Assembly (NCBI GenBank): GCA_004794785.1
Contig: SJOL01001501.1
Coordinates: 501,024 to 565,023, forward strand
From: Opisthorchis felineus
Taxonomy: Eukaryota > Platyhelminthes > Trematoda > Opisthorchiida > Opisthorchiidae
Direction: 5' to 3'
Length of the DNA stretch: 64,000 bases
Shown: positions 51,501 through 60,500 of the stretch, piece after piece
Numbering within the stretch: the stretch's first letter is position 1
Layout: each line of letters opens with the position of its first letter
Made by a program: the position numbers and the translations under genes
The notes under the pieces: model-generated
The model's database searches: none
The model's input: only the letters and a program-made list of their open reading frames with translations
What the model was told of the DNA's origin: nothing

Positions 51501-54500
51501 CCGGTCGTGGGCTGTCAAATTTTTAAGCAACTTTATGAGTAGTGTACTACGTCGATACAATGTATCGCGATACGTCGAGTATCGTACCACCTGAAACATC
51601 AGGCGGCCTAGTGCAGCGCATTCAGTTGCTTAAAGACTTCATGAATGAGAGATTCATCTGGGTTCCAGGTGATTCTCCCGTCAAAACCAAATCGGTATGC
51701 AAATGAGTGTATTTCGCTAGATTAGAGGTTGTTCTGTTGCCTATATGATGACAAGTGCACATGAGATGATTGTTGGTTGCGTTTCAGAAATTTCAAGAAT
51801 GCAGCCAAACGTTCTCCAAGATTTCTGAGCCAGTAGCTCTTTGGTCGGTCCTAAAATTTCTTCGGCTGTTCAGAGAAACTACACGTTTGTTTTTCATCAT
51901 GAAAAATATTGACAAAACTACTAATAAAACATGGGGCAAGTGGTTCCCATTCGCTCACCTCAGCGTGTGCGGTGGTATGTTAAAAGCCCCGTCCGCATAG
52001 CCCAGCAGAAATGCCAAATGTCTTTGTGCCTTGCTCAGGGCCTTCCTGTCTCGAAGCTCATCTTTTGCGGTTGCCACGGAGTGTCTGCCACTACCGCTCA
52101 AACTACCACTACCGCTGGATGTGTCATCAGGCCGAGCATCCAATTCTATGGTGGACATGAACCGAAGAAGCAAACGGACCCAAAGATGCAAGGTATCACG
52201 CTCCTCACTGTCCTGGTCCAATGCATTCCGTATGTTGCAAAAGAATTTGTTGCTGCTATCCATGAACTCCATACCAGCTGGACCAGCTGTTAAGTAGGTC
52301 AAGTAGTAATTTAGATGAGCGAGAGTCAAAGGTCAACAATTGACAAGTTACTGCTAATCGGCAAATAAACCCCACTGATTGGTAGTAACTTGTTCCAAAA
52401 AAGGTCGACTACCAATAGCCTAAGGAATCTGGGTTTAGACACTGCATATTTTTAGGGCGATATTTTCAAGTAATTGCCTACCCTATGAATTTTAACACCA
52501 AATAGCTATTTGATGTGATTCTGTTGTCCATTTTTTAGAAAGACGCAAGTGGAGATATAAAGTGGTCATCTTCGCACAGATCGAACCGAATTCTGATTGA
52601 ATACAGTCACATGGTGGTGCTTACAGGCAGCAGTGAGAAACGATTCGTCTTTCGCCTACACTACCAGATTCAACTACCCCGTCTAACTAGCCAGTGATGG
52701 ACCATGCTATCGGTTCTACAACTGTCGAATTCTGCACAGCCTCTGGTCCCATTACTTCAGCTTTTAGGTAGCTGACATCCCTATGTGAGTCAGCGCCAAC
52801 GCCTTTCGATGTAAACCCATCACGCACGGCTGCAACAGTATGCAACAGTATTGATGTGACGGGCAAATGTGAATGCCCGCTCCCGATGTTTGCGTAGAGA
52901 GCTTGGTGCATGGAAGGCATGACACAAAGTATCCATTCAACGCTATTAACTGTGACATATATTCGGTGTCTTTGCTGTGCTCTAACCTGGTTTAGTTTTT
53001 CGGAAAATCTGAATGGAATTTGTCGTATCAAGATTAAGATACACTGCTGAATTTATTCAGTAGCTACTTACATGAGAAAAATCCAGTGAAGGATGCCATC
53101 GAAGGCCTCTCCCGACGGGACGATTGAAAATGTGGTGTTTGTGGTCTAGATGCCGTTTCTTGCCCATCTGAAAAGGAAGAATGTATGTCACATGGAAGTA
53201 GGCCAAAAACAGAAGAGCTCCTGAAAAAATTTGACGCTTTTAATTAGCCACTTGTCGAATTATGCTCCCATATCCGAGTCAGAGAAAGGCTCAGATGGTT
53301 GCTCCGACAGTATATCAAGAAGCAAACGATGATAAGTTGATCGAGTGCATTTTCTAGATCTCTTGATGAGGTCATGAAAGACAGATCATTCGGAGCGTTT
53401 CGGGTCAACTTACCGCCAGTCGGGGAGATATTTCCCGTTGCGTTTCTCTCAGAGTTAGCCCCTCGCTGAGATCCTCCACCTGGGTCAATATATGAGGATC
53501 TTTGAGCTGCGGGAGCTGGAAGTTGTGACTGCGTTACAGCTGCAACGGAACAAGCTGTCGATCTCAAAGCTTTGGCCCGAGAGAGCTCACTGACTGACCG
53601 AAGACCGGTGCACTTAGAAATAGCAAAACAAGCTCGTTCAAACTGACTTTGGAAGTGCTGGCTATTCCTGTGGTAGCCATTCAGGTCGGTGACTGTGTTG
53701 GGGAACGGCAATGAAAACAGTAAGAATGGCTTAGCGAAATACACTCATTTGCAAACAAATTTTGTTTTTGGACAGACTCACCTAGAACCCAGCTGAATCC
53801 CTCGTTTACGATGTTTTCATGTAAGAATGAGTTGTAAATAAATGGGTTTCAAAAATGAGACACAAGTTTGTCAGATCACTAAAGGACACCAGTAAGACAA
53901 ACCGCTACTTACAACGTTAGAAGGTTCATTAACAGGTCTGTGGTCAGATATGCTGTAATTTCCGAATGTACTCGAACATCAGTGGTTTTCTGCCACAGGA
54001 GGAGAGACATTTTAGCCGATAAAGAAAGGCGACAGGGATCTTGTTTTTGAATAGTTTTCCACTGTATTTTCCATGTACGCCGAATGAACATTTGTCTAGT
54101 AATTTTCCAGAACTAGATAACAGTTTTATTCGGAAGGAAAAGCATTAACACCGTTGTTCGCATCATTGGTACCCTGTTCACACATTCATACATCTTTGTG
54201 TCAATTTATCCTACATGATTCATCCATAAACTTCCCATTCGGATTAAGGTTTGCCTCCAGTGAGTATGCCTGTCTCATTCTCGGGTTGCGTAAGAATAAG
54301 CCTTGCTTTAAGCTACATCCTACTGCCTGGAGGATTCCCAACTTGATTTTCAAAGCGTCTGTCCCCTCGTTGCAGTCGAGGACAATCCGCCGGTATGGTC
54401 AAAAGCACTGCAATCATTAAAGAAACCAATGCACACGCATTAAGTCAAAAAGCTCTGATTTTCTATTGAGTCGCGCTTGTCTGATAGCAGTTTGTCTACG

Positions 54501-57500
54501 TGCAACTGAGGCCTTGCTTGCTTCTTACTTGTCGAACTACCATCGACAAATAAAAACAGGCGGCTGTGGTGCGTAACACTTTCTACTCTGTGTCACCCCA
54601 TTACTATGAGCATTCTGATAGGTAATGATTTACAACCAAACAACCTACATTACCCCATTCATTGGCAGGAATACAGGAAATTCATCACAATGCTACCAAA
54701 TACATGGGGAATGTCAGTTTTCATTAGAACAGACCAATCAAGAACGGTTAATCAAGGAAGATGCGATACCTGCGTCAATATCCTGCTGTCCTGTGGCAGT
54801 CATTTGGGCCTGTAAAGCCAGAAGACCAAAACGGTTGACGAAAAATTCCCAAGTGAACACTTGGCGGTTTTGGAGTGTACTACTCAACTGATGCATGCGT
54901 TGCAAGATCAAGCACCGATCAGCAATCACCGTGTCGAACTGAAATTCCAAACACTGAATTCCGCACTGAAATATCGAATATAATGGGGTCGATATAGAGA
55001 ATCAGTAGCATGGCAAACGTAGGTCAGTAAAAAATAACTAATGGTTCATGGCACATTCAGAAGTTAGAAAGCATGCCATGTATTCTTATTCTGTAGTAAA
55101 CAGTAGCAGCAAAAATGACAAAAGAGATATTCAGCTGGGTTCCAGGTGAGTCCTCCGTCAAAACCAAATTGGTATGCAAATGAATGTATTTCGTTAGTAG
55201 TAATTTCTGTTCCGTACAACGGTACAGTTGTCGGATTTCCAGCATAAAACGGTTGGGACAGCTGGCCTGCCCTCGTGTGCAGCCTGCATTTATCAAAACT
55301 AATTAAATTAAAGGAATAGCTGGCTTGGTCACTTCTCTAGATTACTGTATTTTAGGAGTTCATTTCAAACAGGATTCCGACAAACGGCCAAATCAATGGG
55401 GCATTTAATTATTCTAGCATCGGTTTACGCTGGTACTTTGACTCTATGATGACTTACAAAACACGTTATTTTGTGTCGTTTGGGTTATTCAGTGGATAGT
55501 GACCAATGAATAGGTAGGCTGTTCCCGGTGCCCTCTAACTTTGGCTCATTGAATTCACGAATAGCAAGACTAACTGTGTGAAAGCATTCCACATTGAGAG
55601 TTTAAGAGAAGAACCACATCTAGCGCAAAAGATGAACGGAATCAGTCCATAAGATCAAGTCAGATAACCTGACTGTCAGCTAGATATCCAGAAAACGTAT
55701 AAGGGCCATAAGGGAAGGATTCACGGAAATCACAATTTTCGATGGGTATTTCATTACTGCGAAGAATAACCACACCACCATTATCGTCATCCCCATCATC
55801 ATCGGTATTACATAGTGAAGCTTAATTGCCACACAACCGTGGGGAAAGAAGGTTGCAATAAAGAGTTGAAAGAACAGGGAAGGCGAAAAAAGTCTCGCGT
55901 TCTTAGAAATAATCATCAAGTATGAGGTGTCTACAACTTCGAAAGGAAATGAAATGAATACATTTGAATGCCATACCGAAGTAAGCCTCCATCGACGCAA
56001 ATGACCCAGCGTCCTTTGCGGACCTGATCTAACATTAGCCCAGTGCGCAACGACAAGCAAACTTTAGCTATGCAGTCCGGTCGGTAAGTGAGAGTAATCA
56101 TACCACTGAGATCGGCTGCGTGGAAAGATTTGAATCTGAAAGTGGTCGGTGGTTGAACCTTCTCCATCGTATAAATCTATTTACGAACTTCTTTTGGACG
56201 CTCCTTCTGTAGGGTCACTGTGATTGGTCTTGACATGCCCCGGTAGGACGGTCTTATCCAAACAGTGAAAACGTATTCATAGGAATGATAAGTCTTTGCT
56301 GCGACCTACATTTGTTTAACATGTATCCAATGAAGATGAACGAAAAACTGGGAAAGTAACTGGGAAGGTACAATTAGAATAGGTCATTAGTACCAAAACA
56401 TAGTCTCTTACCAAAAGAGCAGTATTATTCAAGGATGCCAACTGCGAAGCAGTGTACTGCGCAATAATCGAGTTTGAATCATTGAGCGATCCAACAAGAC
56501 AACAAAACGCGTGAGCCAGTGCGGAGCGCAGCAAAGGGCTCTCATTGCTAATCGCCGCTGCCGCAGCCATGGCTGATGCCCCGACTTTTCCATCACCAGT
56601 GGATGACACGTTTCCATGCCCCCGATTGAATCCACCTTTCCCGGTCAGCATACGACCTCCGGTTGCACGAGGTCGTGATGTGGGTCCAGAGGCAGCTGAG
56701 CGTCCAAACAGAGTCATTCCACTTGCGCTAGCCATACTTCCGCCAGAAAGGACACCGGTTATTTTAACGCCGGCGGCACCGCTGAATCCGCGAGACATTA
56801 CTTGATGATCCAACTCACGCATTAGTACTGTAACTCGTTCGATTGCGTCAAATCGAACACGCCAGTCATCGTGGCCGAACGCTGATTCGACTATTCGCCA
56901 AAATACTTTGGCTCCACCAGGCAGTAATATACAATGGAGTAGTAGTGGCACAGTCCAACTGGCCAAATGGGAAAGCTCCGATTTCAAAAGTCCCCAGAGG
57001 CTACGAAGTAACAATTGGGCAGGAGTACAGTGATTGGAAGCTATCAAAAACACGTGGGATGAGGGTACTGTCTTTCAGGGCGATGTAGTGTCAATTTAAA
57101 TACACACATTTCCAGGATTAGTAGTTTTCATCGTTCACTCGTCACAATGCTGTGAGAGTGCTGGTTTACTGAAGTTCATGAACAGCCTACTTTGTTGATG
57201 TTTGAAAGCAGAAAACTACACCAAACAGGAAATCAGTACCAAGCTCATAGTTATATCGTATACAAGACAAGCAGGAAAAAATTATTGTGCAATCTGAGTA
57301 GGTTGCATATAGTCGTAAGGTCAATTTTCAGCAGTAATAAACATTTTATCTTCTAATGTTGGACAAAAGAGAGCAAAGGCACAGTCACCTGTGTTGACAA
57401 TTAAGCATAGCTTTTTATGGCTCCGAACTCGTCTTTCCACGTCATCTTCCCGAATTCAGACACGCCAGGCGGTGACGTCAGCTCGTCAGCTGGGCTCCAA

Positions 57501-60500
57501 GGGCTACCTTTCTGAGTGAGCAACACAACACAAAAGCGTTATGTTTATCACTAGCCGTGATATATTTTCACCGTGGAATTTCGATACGGTTTACGGATCA
57601 GCTGAATCAAACTTGAGCCACGAAAACCGGAAATCACGCTACACAAAATGCACTACAGTCGAAAATCTACATTTAATGGACTCACGCCAAAACTAACTCA
57701 TTTAGAATTGACGTCATCAGAGTTCCTTTATTTTGTACGAGGTTCAGGCTCTTCGTCTCTGTGCCACAACCAGTAGCAGGCTGACGGTATTGATAGCAAC
57801 AGTGATATGCTTTTCGTGCGATAAACCTCATCTGAACGGTTTTCAGACACGAAAGATATTCAAAGGATAATTTCACGAACAGTAGAAGGAGTCTGAGAAA
57901 GTGTGACCAGGTCACTTGAGGTAACAAGTTGTGCACGTTTTGGTGGAAATTGCGACCTAGAATATAGAGCAATCAGTTGCTTTATTACTGCGTATCAGAT
58001 GATCACAGCTCAAATGAGTTGGTAAACTAAGCCACAACCAAACTTACTTTGGAATGAGGTGGCAATGAACCAGGTAGTGGATGAAGTTGGCTTGCGCCAT
58101 AGAGGTGGCTGTGCATGTCACAGGACATCCCGCAATTTGCGTAGCCCCATTACCTGAACCTCCAACTATGCTCATGTGGTGTAGCTTGGCTGTCCCTCCA
58201 TTTCTGCCACCTGCTGTGGATTGAATAGAGGGGATAGAACTCTGAAGTCCAGATTTATCACTGGTCTCCGTCCGCGACAGCACCTGTTGTAAACAGTCTC
58301 CAACATGACACAAATAGGCAAGACATTCTAAGACACACTGCAGCACGATAGGATCTTTGGTGACACGAATGGTGTCGGTAGGGACATCTTGCTGGCTTGA
58401 CTGTCCTGTGTTATTCGACACCGGATCAATGGTTTCAGATTCTGATGTGGGCTGCAGCTTCCGATGTTGCTGCAGAAACCGGACCAGAAGGTAGACGAAA
58501 CGAATAACGGGAGGCATGGAAACGATGTCAATCGGACTGGGATATAACATGGGGTCCTCAATAATGGAAGGTGCTTGCGGTAGACTGTGTTGCTCGTTGA
58601 CCTTTTGCATTATGCCAGTAACTCCCCAGCCTGTATACTCTGAAGCAATACATGAGAAGAGTAAAACACGGATGCATTGAGTTGCGTCTACTGAAACAGG
58701 CCTGGCGGATCATTTACCAATTGTGACCATACGGTTTCATCATATATCCACAGATCACATAGATGTGGAGCAGTGAACGGTACACGTACAAAATGACGGC
58801 AATTTACTTAGATTTGTGCCAACATACGAGGCAACAAATCAGATACACTGCACCGGAGGCCAAAGCAACCTGACAAATTTGCAAACAGTCTGATGCTAGA
58901 ACAACCAACAAATCCGCCTTCATCCAACTATTTTGACCATACACCATTACCACTTATTCAATGTAGTTTGACCTACATGTTATACATGATTTTGTAGAGA
59001 ACACTGAGTTGAAAAACCGGCAAAACACAAGACGTTTCTGGAGGGAATGCTGTGCAAATTCCCTGTAGCAACCAAGTTGCCCTGAAAATGAACCCCGATA
59101 TTTGTGCGGTATCTGACTGGAAAACGAGTACAGATACCGTTATGCCTACTATTTATTCCCAGATTGTCGAATATCAGCATTCAACCGATGTAGTACTAAT
59201 GTAGTGTAAAAGGCTCCTTTTAGCTCCCGAGTGATGCTGAGCTACAGTTTGGCTTCTGCGTGCCAGATAGCTCAGTGGTTAAGGTGCGAACTTACTGACC
59301 GGAAGGTCCGTGGTTTGAACTCAAGCCCGGCATCCAGAATGGTCCTGGCTAGGCTTGGACAACCTGGCAGTATCTAATTCCGTTTGCCCCCTTCGGGTGA
59401 CATGGCAGCTAGACACCGAAAGGGCATTAAAGCTGAAAGACTATCATCATTATTATTACTAGTTCTGTTTTGGTAAGTCATATAATATAACGGGACGAAA
59501 AATTTTTTTAGGAAACCTGGTTGTTTGGAATGTTTTACCCAAGGTTCACTTCTCTGTATGCTGAAAACCTACACAGCAAATACTTTGTCACATCATTCAT
59601 GGGTCGAATAAATCATATTTTTAAGAAAATCACGATACAGAGGCTCTATACTTCTTGTCGAACAAGGCCTCAATCGGTCGACAAACAATATTTCAAACCA
59701 CTATCTTCCGTTACGCTGCTTTTTTCAAAGAACCTAGACGAAAGCATTATGACCAACAACCTTTAAAACTTGGTTCTGTCAGACCCTGTGGAACTCTTCA
59801 AGTGCATTAGCTTGTCATTATTCACAACGTAACAATATGACAAGTAATTCTCTAAAAATATGCATCAGAGGGTTCAGTCATGAAGTGGTGAGATCCGAAA
59901 TTGTTTTCACTTCTACAATATCTTCCGAGAAATGCATCCAGGTTGTTAACCATCGTGATACACGCAACAGTGGCTCGCATGCTTCCACGCAGATTTGTGC
60001 AAACATATGATCCTTTAATTTAATATATCACTTCACGGAAGACCATTAGTGACCGTGTTAAGCTAGACGGCGTTTACTGGAACCCAAAATCCTAACTGTT
60101 GGTGTAGGAATCACACTTGGAATAAAATTTGGACTACATTTGAGCACCTAAGTTTTCCTTGCTTTGTACCAAATCTAGGTTTTCACATGTACTCCAAATT
60201 TCACTTTAATCTCCTGCAGGCTTTCAGATTTGCTAGAAGTAACTTCATCGCTATATCTTGTAAAGCCTAACTAGGTCCTGTGGAAGGTTCTGAGAGTCCC
60301 CAAATCATCGTATAGGCGATTGGCTTATTCTGTTAGATCTCCCCTGCAGCCTGTTTGCACACGGACCTGATTTTGCACAAATAGCCTCGCCCTACGTTCG
60401 TTTCGTGGGGACAGGCGTATAGATTGGCGAATGGGGTGATTAGTTTCTCAGCTCTCGTCAACTGCTGTGACGGCACGTTTTTGAGATCAGAAGCGACGAA

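Larger units (their letters stand above)
48755..51958 (-). other. UNC79 intron with LINE relic and near-complete R1 copy
   Basis: About 3.2 kb; LINE RT relic at 49030-49625 (plus), R1 at 51415-51722. The stretch 49630-51410 shows nothing I can assign. Confidence 0.5.
54966..56411 (-). other. UNC79 intron with R1 fragment and an ATG-started open frame
   Basis: About 1.4 kb; R1 at 55115-55200 and a minus 78-codon frame at 55931-56167. Confidence 0.45.

Noticed and set aside
51327..51599. 90-codon minus frame
   Set aside because: Reading through the R1 repeat, not a gene.
57001..57053. Longer form of UNC79 exon 3 starting at an earlier tag acceptor
   Set aside because: It would put the junction with exon 2 out of frame; the acceptor at 57001 restores both phase and alignment.
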